Shown here one piece after another: positions 20,395 through 32,718 of a DNA stretch of 64,000 nt; within the stretch, counting starts at the first letter, position 1; the number at the start of each line of letters is the position of its first letter. The DNA comes from Clavulina sp. PMI_390 (lineage: Eukaryota; Basidiomycota; Agaricomycetes; Cantharellales; Hydnaceae): assembly GCA_015039315.1 (NCBI GenBank), contig WIDE01000021.1, positions 372,675-436,674 of the forward strand, written 5' to 3'. A program made the translations under genes and the position numbers. The notes under the pieces were generated by a model, which ran no database searches, was not told the DNA's origin, and saw nothing but the letters and a program-made list of their open reading frames with translations.

Positions 20395-21795
20395 ATGGCA
20401 AGTACCATATGGAGCTAAGTCTCCATCATACTGATTACCGTGATCTGTGTCAAGGCGGCGGGAGCTCGAGACTGCCCCACCTCGCTTCGGGAGCCTCTTA
20501 CGTTTTCAGCGGTGTTTTCTCTACCAGAACTCAGAGAGGAGGTTATTTCCCATCTAGGTGTAGAGGATTTGAGGAATTATAGTCTCTGCTCTGTGCTATT
20601 TCGTGCAGACACTCAGCCTTTCATATGGGCCAGTGTCTCGCTGAAGTGTTTACCCAGCGATCGTGGTGTCAGTCGCATCTCCAAGTTTGTCGCCTTTGTA
20701 TTAGAGTCCCCCAAGCGTGCCAGTAGGATCAAGTCACTCAATATTACCGCATACCTGCATGACAGGGACCCACCTTTGTTGGACATCTTCCCGTCCAGAG
20801 AAGAAAGGCATGCAGAAACCTGGTCTAACTTCCAGATCGCGTTGGCCCTGTTGATTGGAATTCGCCGGCTTCGGTTGAACGTGATGCCCCCTTGGATCAT
20901 GCCTGGACGTGACGACTCAGTACGCAAGCTGTGTTCAGCCCTAATCTCGTCACGACTCAAAGATACGGTGACCACTCTCCAATTCACCGGCTATCAGGGC
21001 CATTTCGATCCATATCTAAATGCATATCCCTTTCTCACCACCGTCTGGTACATGGGCGACTATCAGATCTCTGTCCGGGGGCTTCATTTGAGCTTAATCC
21101 CTGGAGCACTTTCACAGCTGAAAGTTGCGTTCGGAGGTATCAAGCTCCTGAGATCCTTATCTAAAGGAGCTCCAGCTGCAGTGATCACCACGTTTATCGT
21201 TGAACCCTGGCGTCACTTTGGTGGTGGAACAAACGCCGTTCGTCTCGGTACCTTTTGCCGAAAATGTCAAGTGTTGACAAAGCTCAGCTTCTCCTGTCAT
21301 GTTGGAGACAGCGGCGAGCCCCCAGAAGCCTTGCTTAAACACGTTGCCCATCCTACGCTAGAATCACTCGAGATTGCAATTGGAATTCTCACCAATAGCC
21401 TGCCCAGAGAATCAAAACCGGATCTCCTTGTCCAGTTTTTCGAAAACAAAGTGCTTTCTCGATGTCTTCCATCGTTGAAATCCCTCCATCTTGTGTTGTG
21501 TCATGGGCGTTTCCCATTGCTCTTCTCCCCCCATGTGGAAGGGATCGGACGGGCGGACCACCCTGGGTCTCAGTGGAACACTGACGTGGTTGAGAAAAAA
21601 GCCAATGCACTTCTGGCTTTTCTTGAGGGACAGGCTCCTGACTCGCCATTAGCGAGTATTTGGATAGACTGCTGTGGTCAATACGACACGTATAAATGTG
21701 CCATCCGGTTTTGTGCTGACAAGGTCCAAGGAAAGTGGACAGTGGAGACGAGTCAATGCGGGTATGAGGAGAGGTTATTTTTCGTTGACGCCTAG
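20395..21795 (+). CDS. F-box-like family A protein, tandem copy 2
   Basis: The long exon has no ATG before the F-box, so the start needs another exon. An ATG at 20395-20397 followed directly by GCAAGT, the consensus of a GC-type donor, with an acceptor CAAG at 20454, gives join(20395-20397,20455-21795). That is 1344 bases, 447 residues, beginning MAAGARDCPTSLREPLTFSA. The alternative is a GTG start at 20440. F-box-like segment: FSLPELREEVISHLGVEDLR then NYSLCSVLFRADTQPFIW. Later blocks match the neighbours: FVLESPKRASRIKSLNI, SQLKVAFGGIKLLRSLSKGA, VAHPTLESLEIAIG, CLPSLKSLHLVL and SIWIDCCGQYDTYKCAIRFC. It probably arose by tandem duplication. The start model is less certain than the gene itself. 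Confidence 0.75.
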
Positions 21796-22012
21796 GAGTG
21801 TGCTACGTCTAAATTCTGCAAAGTGTAATGGGAATTATCTAATGACTGCCGAAATTAATCGTCGCGATCTGGATGTTGGCCAATAGGAGATGGGCGAGGG
21901 AGTGCATGCGCCACGTGACAGGGTCCTCTCAGCTCCAAGCGCAACGGGAAAGTAAGTTTGATAGGTTTCTAACCGGGTAAGCTACTGATGGCTTCGACTC
22001 CCTGTAAAGGCG

Positions 22013-23347
22013 ATGGAAGAATCTAATACACCACCTCGGAAACTCTCCGCCTGCTCAATAACATTTCAAATTCCAAAACTCAGGGCTGAGATTGTATCTC
22101 ATCTCGGGGTAGATGATTTGAAGAGCTATCGTCTCTGTTCTGCAATGTTTCGCACCGATGCCGACCGATTTATGTGGGCTAACATCGCACTGAAACCGGC
22201 CAACGGCGAGTCTGGTGAAAATCGCCTCCGCAACTTCTCCAGGTTTTTGTCAGATTCCCTCGGAGGTCCTCTCTGCAGCTTGGTTAAGTCACTCGCTATC
22301 ACCATAGACTCCTCGGACAAATGTAAACCATCGTTAATCATCGCTCCATCCACAGAGAGGAAGCATACAGGATCATGGCCGAATTTTCAAGATGCTTTGG
22401 CCCTGTTAACTGGAGTCCGTCGGCTACGTTTGAATTTTGTGCGCTATTCTCGAATCTCTTGGTTCTATTCTCGTCCCATCGATTCATTCACCCGGCTGGG
22501 GTCAGCCCTGATTTCGTCGCCGCTTAAAAGCACGGTGGTCTCTCTCCAGTTTGCTGGCAACCGCGGCGATCTCTATGATTTCCTTTATGCGTTCCCCCAG
22601 GTCACAACTGTACAATGCGTGGGGGACATTTGGCCACCCTTGGATCCGCTTGAACCTCCCTCCGACGTCACCACACTTTCACGGTTGCAGGTTGCGTCTG
22701 GAGACATCGAACTCCTAACACTATTATCGGGGGGAGCTGCAGCCGCAGTGCTCAAGACCTTCATTGTCAAACCCTGGCGTCCTCTGTCTTCAAAGACAAA
22801 CCCCGATAAACTCGGCACTTTGTGTACGCGATGCCAAGTGTTAGAGAAGCTTAGCTTCTCCTTCAACATAAGCCACATTGATAAAACTCAAACTCCCGTG
22901 CTTGAGCAAATGGACCATTCCACTCTCGAATCCCTTGAGATCGGGCTTGATATTGATATTCCCATGACTAGAATCCCTCGTAGCTTCAAATCAGTTCTGC
23001 TCCAGCAGTTCTTGAGGGACAAAACGCTCACTCGTTGCCTACCATCGTTGAAATTTCTGCACCTGATATTTCACCACTACGGCTTTATGTCCATCTTCTT
23101 CCCTTCCAAGAAAAAGGTGAAGAAGTCAGCTAATTTCTTCATCAAGGAATATGGTCGTGCATTGCGGGCAATTCTTTACGGAGAGACCAGGGATACACGG
23201 CTAGAGAGGGTCTGGATTGAATATCGAGGCCAATCATATGCCGATAGTCGCGGTGTCCGGTTTTGTGCCGACAGGGTCGGGCGGAAATGGAGGATAAAGG
23301 CTCGCCGAGGATATTATGAGCAAAGATTGTTTATAGTCGACGCGTAG
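22013..23347 (+). CDS. F-box-like family A protein, tandem copy 3
   Basis: An uninterrupted frame of 444 residues starting MEESNTPPRKLSACSITFQI. F-box-like segment: IPKLRAEIVSHLGVDDLKSY then RLCSAMFRTDADRFMWANIA. The same downstream order as the two neighbours is seen: LLTGVRRLRLNFV, LISSPLKSTVVSLQFAGN, LSRLQVASGDIELLTLLSGG, CLPSLKFLHLIFHH, and the end RVWIEYRGQSYADSRGVRFC with RLFIVDA closing the protein like copy 2 (RLFFVDA). It begins 217 bases after the copy 2 stop. Likely an SCF adaptor; the divergent middle part is where substrate specificity would differ. Confidence 0.78.
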   Translation: MEESNTPPRKLSACSITFQIPKLRAEIVSHLGVDDLKSYRLCSAMFRTDADRFMWANIALKPANGESGENRLRNFSRFLSDSLGGPLCSLVKSLAITIDSSDKCKPSLIIAPSTERKHTGSWPNFQDALALLTGVRRLRLNFVRYSRISWFYSRPIDSFTRLGSALISSPLKSTVVSLQFAGNRGDLYDFLYAFPQVTTVQCVGDIWPPLDPLEPPSDVTTLSRLQVASGDIELLTLLSGGAAAAVLKTFIVKPWRPLSSKTNPDKLGTLCTRCQVLEKLSFSFNISHIDKTQTPVLEQMDHSTLESLEIGLDIDIPMTRIPRSFKSVLLQQFLRDKTLTRCLPSLKFLHLIFHHYGFMSIFFPSKKKVKKSANFFIKEYGRALRAILYGETRDTRLERVWIEYRGQSYADSRGVRFCADRVGRKWRIKARRGYYEQRLFIVDA

Positions 23348-23630
23348 GAGTGGGTCCCATGCAGCTTACAAAATGCAAATGTGATGAGTAGTGATTGTCG
23401 AGACTGGTAGATGAGGTGAAGCCGGAAGACAATCGAGTTGTTTATGGGCAGCTTGCAATGGTATGGCTCGGGGAAGGAGGATCTCTTGCCTACGTGCGGA
23501 AGGGAATGATCGGAGAATACGTGTATGAATGTGCTCGAGATCCCACCATTATCAACCACTGCCTTGTTGAAGTAGTTCCATTACTTTTTCCGAACTCTCT
23601 ACATTTACATCATCAAAAAGGAGGGGCATA

Positions 23631-25417
23631 TCAGATCTTCCGGAACTTGGCTTGCATCCATACGCGATACATCTTCAGTTGCCTCTTTCGATTGAGCAAG
23701 AGTCGTCTGTCAACCCTGAGCTGCACAATTGAGAACAGGGGATGTGGTAGCTGCGCTAAATCGGCTATTGAGGTCATAGAAGTCGAAGTTGGCGGTATTG
23801 ATGACTCCTCGGGATTTGATTGAGACGATGAAGGCGCGCTCCCAGATTCGAGTGGCAAAGTTTCAGTCGCAACGGCCTCGTTTTCTGGTTTCGAAGGAGC
23901 AGTGGTGGCGGTATCTTGGGTAGGCGTCGCTGCGCCAGAGAGCATATCTTGCATGCTTAGCGACTCCAAGCCAGTTGAAATCGACTGAACGGAGGGGCCA
24001 GACTCTGTCGGAGACGAGGTTGAAGCGGGGCCATCATCTCCTTCGCCTTCTGTGCCCGTGCTGGTGACGACGTCTACACCTCCTTCTGGAGCATCTTTCC
24101 CAGTAAACAACCTTGCTAACTCATCTATATCAGTGATGGAAAGAGGGTGTAAGTGATTGTAGACAGTAGAAAAAAGAGGAGAAACAGGAACGTGCCGATC
24201 TCGAAGAAGTATACCCTCGTCCCGTCACCGCGGATGTAAAAGTTCTCCTCGAGGAGTCGGCCTTCTTTGAAGCGCAGCTGGGTAAGATCGTGCCGGCCAT
24301 AATCACGCAGCAGGATCAGGCCACCGGGCTTGAGCATCTATTTCACGACCCGATAAATAAAGCTGAGTGGAGGGATGGTGGAGGAGGGTATGCGTTACCT
24401 GGTGCACATTTGCGACTGCTTGTGCCCACTCGCTTGGGCTGAGTGCGGAGAGCACGAATATCATGACGACTGCGTCGACGCTGTGCTCTTGGACGCCTTC
24501 TGGCATCGTTTGCGTCGTGCTTGAGAGATCCCATACTGATGCGCGAATCGTGCCTGTGGGAGGCGCAGAATAAAGAGGGCTTTGCTGGTGATAGGGAAGC
24601 AGGTATGAGAACCATATTTGATAGAAAGAGAAGATGGAGAGAGTACCTTGACTACTTCGACGGCTGTGGGTGCATAGTCACATGCGTGGATCGTCAAGTG
24701 TGGATTCTCGTTGGCAGAGAGGAGGGGCAAGGCGGTATTTCCTGCTCCGCAACCTACTTCTACTATTACGCGTTCGCCTGCCTAGAAAAAAGAGAGGAGG
24801 GAATACAAGTCAGGCGAATCTGTTCACCGAGGTAGACGACCCTGTGGCACATACATCGGGAGTGGCGAGTGCGAGGAGTTCAGGGAATTCGCGCGGAAGC
24901 CATTTGCGATCGCGGAAGAAATTATTCGTGTTGTTCTTGTAGAACACGTCCCAGTACTTGAATGGAGTAGCGTTGTACTTTTCTGTTGTGGCCAAGAGTG
25001 GTCAAGGTGAGTTCTACGGTGATTAATGAAGTGGGCGATGGATGGAGACTCACGCGTGTCCTGCACGGGAGCTGCCCGCTGACGATTAAGGGATTTTTCT
25101 ATGATTTCATCCTGGTCTGTGGGGGGTGGCACCGAGTCCCTATACATTGCCGCGCATTGCGATCAGCCAACGAGGGTTTTTGATGATGATGAGTTTCATA
25201 ATCGGTTCATCATACCAGGCGGAGTGACTCCATACGTCGTGATCTGGGGCGCGCTTTCGATAGAGAGAGGGCGGGCGGGAATGAGAAGATCAGTATATGT
25301 GCTGTGTCCTCGGAGGCCCCGATGAGTCAAAAACAACACCGACGGCGCACTTTCTGTCAGGAATCGCTGTCCGAATGGCGGTCTGTCAACCTCGTCCTTG
25401 AGCGCTTGTGTGGCCAT
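23631..25417 (-). CDS. METTL2/Trm140-type tRNA 3-methylcytidine methyltransferase
   Basis: Exon 1 is 25351-25417 ([20 protein letters not shown], then TE), exon 2 is only 28 bases (25216-25243), giving [20 protein letters not shown]. Then come [35 protein letters not shown], the SAM-binding motif [70 protein letters not shown] and [20 protein letters not shown]. The C-terminus has [20 protein letters not shown] then QAKFRKI, the family signature. Relatives make m3C32 in tRNA Thr/Ser in the cytosol. A Ser/Thr/Glu-rich insertion of about 110 residues separates [11 protein letters not shown] from the terminal signature. The N-terminal actin-binding extension of yeast Abp140 is absent. Confidence 0.88.
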
Positions 25418-25803
25418 GGTGACGGTGATTGGACCCTGCGGAGATCGATGGGAGCGAACACAAAAAAAAGGTTACGGGCCTGGGGCAGATCGCATGCACA
25501 CACAGAGATAGACTAAAATAATAATTACTGAAAATTACCCCAATTACGACTGAATTCTTTCTTCTGCTGCTGTTGATGTTTGTGGATTCGCCGCCCAATC
25601 GACTGATTTCGGTATCAACGAGGAGCGTCCAAGTGTCCCACACAGGCAACACCCAAGAACGCTGGCCTCTCGCTCGACGCGGGCACTATAATTCCCTGAT
25701 TGCGGGTCTTATTCTCGGGAACTGCTATTGGACTTCCTTCTTCCGAACATAATAGAGGGGACACATCAAATTCGCAAGTTGGTGACGGTAACGCTTGGTT
25801 CCG
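25418..25803. promoter_or_regulatory. divergent promoter region of methyltransferase and RhoGEF
   Basis: 386 bases between two outward-facing start codons, with no coding signal. It must hold both core promoters; no clear TATA box. Confidence 0.45.
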
Positions 25804-28800
25804 ATGGCCAAGGTTTCGGGGGCACAGCAACTGGATGACCTCTACAACCAGCTCCTCAACTCGTTCGACAACGACGGGCCCGATCTCAACCTCGTCTCGC
25901 CCACCCAGACACCCCCACCGGTCCCACCGCCGCCCCCAGCAGCCCCAACCATGCCACCGCCCAACTTGAATCACTCCCAGGTGGGGCAGTACGCTAGCAA
26001 ACCTGTTGTGGTGCGCAGCGCAACCACTGACAGTAACGACAAACTCCTTGACTTGTATCAGTCTTATGTCGACGATCGAGAGTCGGGAAGAGACACTCCC
26101 GATCGCTCCTTGCCTCCACCGAATCAACGCGGGCTCAACGTCTCGACGACCCCAGGCAGCAGTACGCATATTCTTGCGTTTTTCGAGGCATAAACTTCTC
26201 TGACGCTTTCTGTGCTCTACTCTCTAGTGTACCCAAACATATCCCCTAATGGGACGACTACGCTGCCAGCAGCAGACTCGTACTTTTCGAGCCAGACGTC
26301 CCCGTCAAGCGGGCGCTCCCGTCCTCTTCCTCCTCCACCCGGTGCAGCTCCGCCTCGCATGTCCTCTTCACCCAACGGATTCGTCGCTCCTCCACCCCCA
26401 CCCCCACTCCATGTAAGCCCAATCAGTATGCTCTCTTGATCATTGTTCTCACTCACACCCGGCGCGCGTTGCGTTACGTCCCCTCTTAGTCTGTGCCGAG
26501 CCATGCAACCTCATCCTCAACAGACTCGACATCGTCTTATTATCGACCACCGCCTGCTCCAAGCCCATTTCAGGACCCTGCATTATCTCACTCTGCCGAA
26601 TTCAGCTCCGGGTCCGGGTCGCGCGTCACGGCTCAGCGCGCCCTCAGCCATGGTGGCATCATGACCAAGCGAGACTTCCCTGTGTATACTCCTCATCAGA
26701 ACGGCGGTGGAAGTGGAATGTACGACACGACAGGGTCTACCACGAATGGCATTCCGCGCCAAGATTCGGCATCACCACCACCACCACTCCCTGCCAAGCC
26801 GCCGCAGTCCGACCCGCGTCTTCAGCACGCCGCCTCGTTCTCCGTCGGATCGACTGGTACGACGACCGACTCCATGTCCATGTCCGGGGACACCACTAGC
26901 CTCTCGCATCGATCGTCGCACTCTGTCGTCGTCACCTCTCCTAGCTCGTTTACGATGTCTGAAGAAGATCGAGAGTACAGAGATAAAGAGTATTTTGCTG
27001 CTTCGCAACAAGGAAGGAACACAGGGTACCCGGTAGAAAAACCGACTGCTATTGATACTGGAGCCGTGACGCCCAACTCGATGGGCTCCCTTGGATACTC
27101 ATCCTCGACGTCGTCTTCGCCATCCGGCGTCCCACACCGGACGCCGTCGGGCACGGCGATCCCTTCTGATAATGCTTCTTCACTTCATTCCAGACAGAGC
27201 TATCAGTCTCACTCGTCGTCCTCGCATGCGCCCAACCAGAGCCGCTTTGACACGTCCTCGTCCTCTGGAGCATCGTCCATGGCGCATCCTCACAGTCGAA
27301 CGCCCTCTTCGCCTAGTCTCAGCCAAGCAATGTCCATGTCCATGACCATGACCGGGCCCACTACACCCACATCCACCACTCAGCACCACCAACACCAACG
27401 AGGCCAATCGTTCTCGCAACAATCAAGACATCATCCTCGGCCGTCGATGTCGCAGTCGACGTACTCTGCGTCGCACGAGCAGTACGACTATGTGGACCCG
27501 GACGATTTCCCGGATGGCGCAGGGTTTTCGGATGATGAGGAGGATATTGGCGAGGATGATTTTTTCAATTCGAGTTTGTTGAGTAATGTTGCGGTCAAGC
27601 TGAGGGATAAGGTCCCGAGGGAGACGCATGTCAAGGGGAGCATTCCGTTTGAGGGCGCGTTTACGGGCAAGGACATTGTGGTGCGTTTACTTGTCTCATT
27701 GACCCATAGTCTGTCGGTTCTCATTGATCCACTCCCTTCAACATGACACATGCATATTTGAACGAATAGTCTACCATCCAGTCGATTATCCAGCGCGACA
27801 TCCCTGATATTGCGTCTGATGGGCGCCGTACGGCCCTCGCTATCGCGCGCTCGCTGCACGCCCAGCTCTTCTTCAACGAAGTCGAATGGGAGTTCCGCGA
27901 GCTGACAGACGGCGTCGAAGACTTGTACCGCTTCATGGACGACATGCTCGGTGCCTCTGGGTCCGGAGGCGGGAACCCGTTCTTAGAAGACGGCGAGAGG
28001 GAAGAATTACCGAATGGTATCATTACACCCTTGACGAGATGCTATGTCTCGACGTGTGGCGAGAATGACTTGCCCTGTTATGCGTGGAGCTGCCCGAGGC
28101 GTGTGGGTGCGCATGCGAATGTCCCGTCTGCGTTTGGTGTGGCGAGTGGTGGGAGGCTGGGGTTGGCTGCTGGTGCGCATGGTGGTGCACACGGTGGGAT
28201 TGGGGGGAGGGGTGGTGCGAGGAGGATTACGGCTGTCCCGCCTGGAGCAGCGGGTCTGTTTGACGGCGAGGATGATGGAGTTGATGATGTTCGTGCATCA
28301 TCTGATTTGTGCCATGCTATTGACTCACTCGTTTATCTTTTGGGCTTTGTAGCGCGCTTGGGCGAATGGGATCGATCCTGCGATCTTGGCTACAGTTGGG
28401 AGGAGCGAGATTAATAGGCAAACGTGCGCTAGTTTTTTTCTCCTTTCTGTGGCTCATCTCACTCACCAAATTGATACTATCTATACCCTGAATCTAATTG
28501 ACAGGATTATTCACAAGACTATCCTCCAGGAGGCAAAGTACTTGAAGGATCTCGACCTAATTGATACAGTACGCGAATTTCTTTCCTTCACATTCCACTG
28601 TCCTCTTTGCTGATCAATCCTTGTCACAACTTTTGCCTCTCTATAATTAGCTCTTCGTCAAGCCTCTCAGGCGCACTCAGCCACCTATCATCCCTCTCCC
28701 TGAGCTCGACGCATTCATTGACACCGTCTTTGGCAACATCCTCGACCTCCGCGAGACGAATAAGCGGATCCTTGAGAAGCTCTACGTCCGCCAGCGCGAG

Positions 28801-31800
28801 CAGGGTCCATTCATTGAGTACATTGGAGACATCTTTTTGACTGCCGCCACAGAGTTTAGGGTTGTGTACCCGAAATATGTGGGCAACCTCGTTCGTGCGG
28901 GCCAAAGAGTGCAGGAGGAACTTGATGGGAACGCTCGATTCAGGGCTTTCCATGATGTGCGTGCAATGTTGCTGCTTTACCCACTAGTTGCAATGTTGCT
29001 AATTCTCCCCGTCCTGGTCACTCTATTTAGGAATGTCTCACTGTGCCCGAAGCCCGCGGGCTATCCCTCCCGCAACTCATCACGCGCCCGTCCGAGCATT
29101 TACAAAAATACCCCGTGTTGCTGGAGGCTATTCGGAATGAGACGGCCGAGGGCAACCACGATGCGGAGTACTTGATCGAGGCGTCCGAGGCGATCAAAAA
29201 GCTATCGACGATGGCCCAGCTAAGAGCGTTCCAGGTGCGTCAATTCTCCCCTTTTCGTATGATGGTTGAAAGAAGGGGGAGGAGGATATTCGGCTGACAA
29301 TGTGGTCTTGCAGGTTAACATGCTGCGAGGAGGTGCTGCTGGAGACAAAGAGTGGCATATGCTTGTGGCGAATGACGTACGAGAGGCTCTGCCGAAAGCC
29401 GAAGTCAAGAGGCAACAGTGCGTAATTTTCTTGCAATTTGTTTGTTCTACCTTGTCATTAAAATATCTTCTCCGCTACCGCTTATGTAGGGCGATATTTG
29501 AGTTGATAAAGAGTGAGATGGCATATGTCCGAGATCTAGAAGCGTTCCAAATGGTGCGTCTGTTCGACTAGGACGAATTTTTGTCCCTATTAACAAAACG
29601 GCAACGCTTTTCACTTTCCTGCGAATAGCTCTTCATTCGCCCCCTCCGAGCCGCACGTTTACCTCTTGCTGACCCAACAGAACGCGGCGTAGACGATTTC
29701 CTTAGGGATATCTTCCACAATTACCAGGAGATTCTCGAGCACCAGAGGCGTCTATTGAACGCATTCTTTGAGATACAGAGCGAGGAGTACCCATGCGTCG
29801 ACTCGATTGTTGCTCCGATTATGGACGCTGCGTTGAATTGGGGAGATGCATACATGGAGTATACGACACATTATCCTATTGCCGAGTATAGGATTGATGA
29901 AGCGAACGCTATGCCGGAGTTCAGGACTGTCGTGCAGGTATGTCATCCTGGTATCTTTGGACATAAAGGCACAGGTGGGGGCTGAAAGACCAAATCTTTC
30001 CATAGGAAGCACAACGAAATCCCGAAGCGAACAAACTCGATATCAAGTCCTTCATTAACCGACCTGTGTCTCGTATTCTTCGATACGTGCTTTTGCTCAA
30101 GCGTATTCTGGGCGAGACGCCGAAAACCCACCCCGATCAGGCCAGTATCCCCGAGGTCGTCGAGATGCTCGAGAAGCTCAGTAGTGCACTCAACTATGCT
30201 ATCGAGGCGCCAAAGAAGAAAGTGCAGATGTGGAAGTACCACCACAATCTTGTGTGGAAGCCAGGGGAAGAAATGGTGAGTGATTGGAAGGAGTAATTAT
30301 TTATGCCCACTAATTAAATATGGATATCCCTCGGTTAGAATTTGGACCTCCTGGATGACACGAGACAGCTGCTTCATACCGGACGGCTTCTACGACAACC
30401 AGAAAGCGGTTTCGAATTGGGTGGCTGGTCAGAGTTGTTTGTTCTTCTATTTGACAACTACCGTGGGTACTCTGCTCGCATAACTAAAGGTTACTGTGGG
30501 CTGATCTTTCTCTAACGAATCGATCAGTGGTAATGACCAAGGCAAAGGAGAAAGATGGTGTAATAAAATACCATGTCAATCGCAGGGTGAGTATGACGTG
30601 CTTTGGCATGCATCACGAGCTGAATATTAACGTCCGCTTTCTTTTTTCAAGCCTATCCCCTTGGAACTACTTACCCTCCTTAGCTTCAACGAAGCCCCGA
30701 TCCAGCGTAGCACCAGCTTACTAAGCAATCTTCGGGGTGGCCGAAGCACCAACGCGGCAGCAGCTGCAGCCTATGCGCCAATGGAGCAAGGTCCTGCGGA
30801 TCACCGACTCGTTTTCCCCTGCAGCGTATACCACTCCGCACGAGTAGGCGGGCACTACTTGATCTTCGCCGAATCGGATCAAGCGAGAGCTGAATGGAAG
30901 GATAAACTTGAAGAGGCGATCAATATTCGCAAGGTTGTTTTGGAGAACAACAAGGTATGTCTCGCGGCCCCTATTGTATGTTGCTCACTCTAAGTGGCTG
31001 ATGGTTGCAATGTTCATTGCCAGGCTTTCGAGGTCAACACCATTAGCAAGGATACATTCGTCATTCCGATGCAGATGGCTACTTCACCGCAAACGTGGAA
31101 CGACAGCGCCTTCACCGGGAAGGTTACCTGCTCAATCCCTCTCAGTGTGTTATGTTCTTGTGAGAGAAGTGGGAATGTAAACTTATTTTTTTTTCATATA
31201 TAGGAGCCGCTAATGGACGGGATCTGGTCGCTGTTGGTTGCGCAGAGGGTGTTTGGATAGGTCTCCGAAACGATGCCGCCTGTATGTTCACCACCATTAC
31301 ATACTTGGATCAATATTTCGAACTAACGGTGCTACTATCCAGCGTTACGACGAGTTCTTCACCTGAAGAACGTGACACAATGTGCTATGTTGGAGGACTT
31401 TGGGATTTTCTTGGTGCTCGCGGATAAGGTTTGTTCGTGCTTGCAACTACACGCTGTGCCGCATTCATAATTCTACTTTAGTATTTGTTCGCATACCATA
31501 TCGAAGCACTAGTTCCGACTGGTCCCGCAGGCTCAGCGCCTCCGCGTGAACCACAACGCTTGAACAAGAACCGAGATGTGCAATTCTTTAGTGTCGGAAC
31601 ACTAAACGATCGCACTCTTATCATTTATATGAAGAAAAAAGGGGTACGTTAAAACATTGACGCCACTTAATTATGCTGACACTTTCTGTTTTGTAGCTTG
31701 ACAGCGTCTTCCGAGTGCTGGAACCGGTGACTGAGAAGATCGCCGAAAAATCGAAAACCTCCAACTTCAGCAGAACAATTTTCGGCAGCCAGAAGTCAGA

Positions 31801-32718
31801 GTGGTTCCGCGAATACAAGGTATTCTCGTTGGAGATATTGGCTCGAACCTACGGCACTCGCTAACAGTGATGTTTTAGGAATTCTTCCTTCCATCGGAAG
31901 CATACGATCTGATCTTCTTGAAGGTCAAGGTCGCTATTCTGTGTGCCAAAGGCTTCGAGATTATGGACCTTGTCGAGTGAGTTATCTATCCCTAGATCCT
32001 CGACCAAGAATCTAAAGCTTTTGTCTAGGTTCAATAGTGTCACGATACCGCAGCGTGATGATCCTCGCCATGCTGCGATCGCCAAGCGCTCAGAATCAAG
32101 AAGACCTATGGGGATGTTCAGATCCGCTGAGAACGAGTTTTTGCTTTGCTATGATGGTGAGTAGTCTTATGAGATGATTGGGATCCTTCTGATCCAGGTC
32201 TCGTAGAGTTCGGCTTGTACGTCGACCGTCATGGTGACGCTACACCACGGCAAGTTGGTGTAATCGAGTGGGAAGGCACCGCTGAGCGTGTAGCGTTCCA
32301 CCCACCTTATGTCGTCATCTTTGATTCACGATTTATCGAAATTCGACACATCGCCAACGGCAAGCTCGTACAAATCATTCAAGGCAGTGACATCCACTGT
32401 ACATGGGATGGGCGAGGTTATCTCTCCCGATCTAACACCTCCATCTACCCAAATACACCAGGTCCCTCCGGTTGGGACGAGAACTCTGGTGCTATAGACG
32501 CGCGTATTCACGCTGTCATGAAAGCAGACAACGGTCCCTCCGTGCACCGGAACACTATTTCGCAGCACGTATTTGAATTAGCGCCCACGCAGCTACTCTA
32601 TGCGCCTCCCCCTTCTGCATCGCATCAATCACAGAACCCCACTTCCGCAAATTACTTCCAGACAGGGACGGCCATATCACCGAGACCTTCATCTGTCGGT
32701 ACTGGGTGGTCTCGTTAA
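25804..32718 (+). CDS. Rho1 guanine nucleotide exchange factor, DEP-DH-DH-PH-CNH (Rom2 family)
   Basis: The gene has more than 15 exons and encodes roughly 1800 residues. The first 540 or so are Pro/Ser-rich and disordered (PPPVPPPPPAAP). A DEP domain spans the exons around 27580-27960 (KLRDKVPRETHVKG, GAFTGKDIV, then STIQSIIQRDIPDIASDGRR). DH domain 1 (28360-29235) runs SEINRQTIIHKTILQEAKYL through LPQLITRPSEHLQKYPVLLE. DH domain 2 (29390-30200) runs VKRQQAIFELIKSEMAYVRD through IKSFINRPVSRILRYVLLLK. A PH domain (30340-30960) starts NLDLLDDTRQLLHTGRLLRQ. A CNH domain (31020-32560) includes VTQCAMLEDFGIFLVLADKY and EFGLYVDRHGDATPRQ. Rom2 proteins load Rho1 with GTP at the membrane in cell-wall integrity signalling and usually have one DH. 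The joins between DH1 and DH2 have good splice sites and keep frame. Confidence 0.87.

Noticed and set aside
25804..32718. Two separate genes, DEP-DH and DH-PH-CNH
   Set aside because: The junction at 29.23-29.31 kb has a good donor and acceptor, keeps frame, and there is no obvious promoter or terminator between; kept as a checkable alternative.
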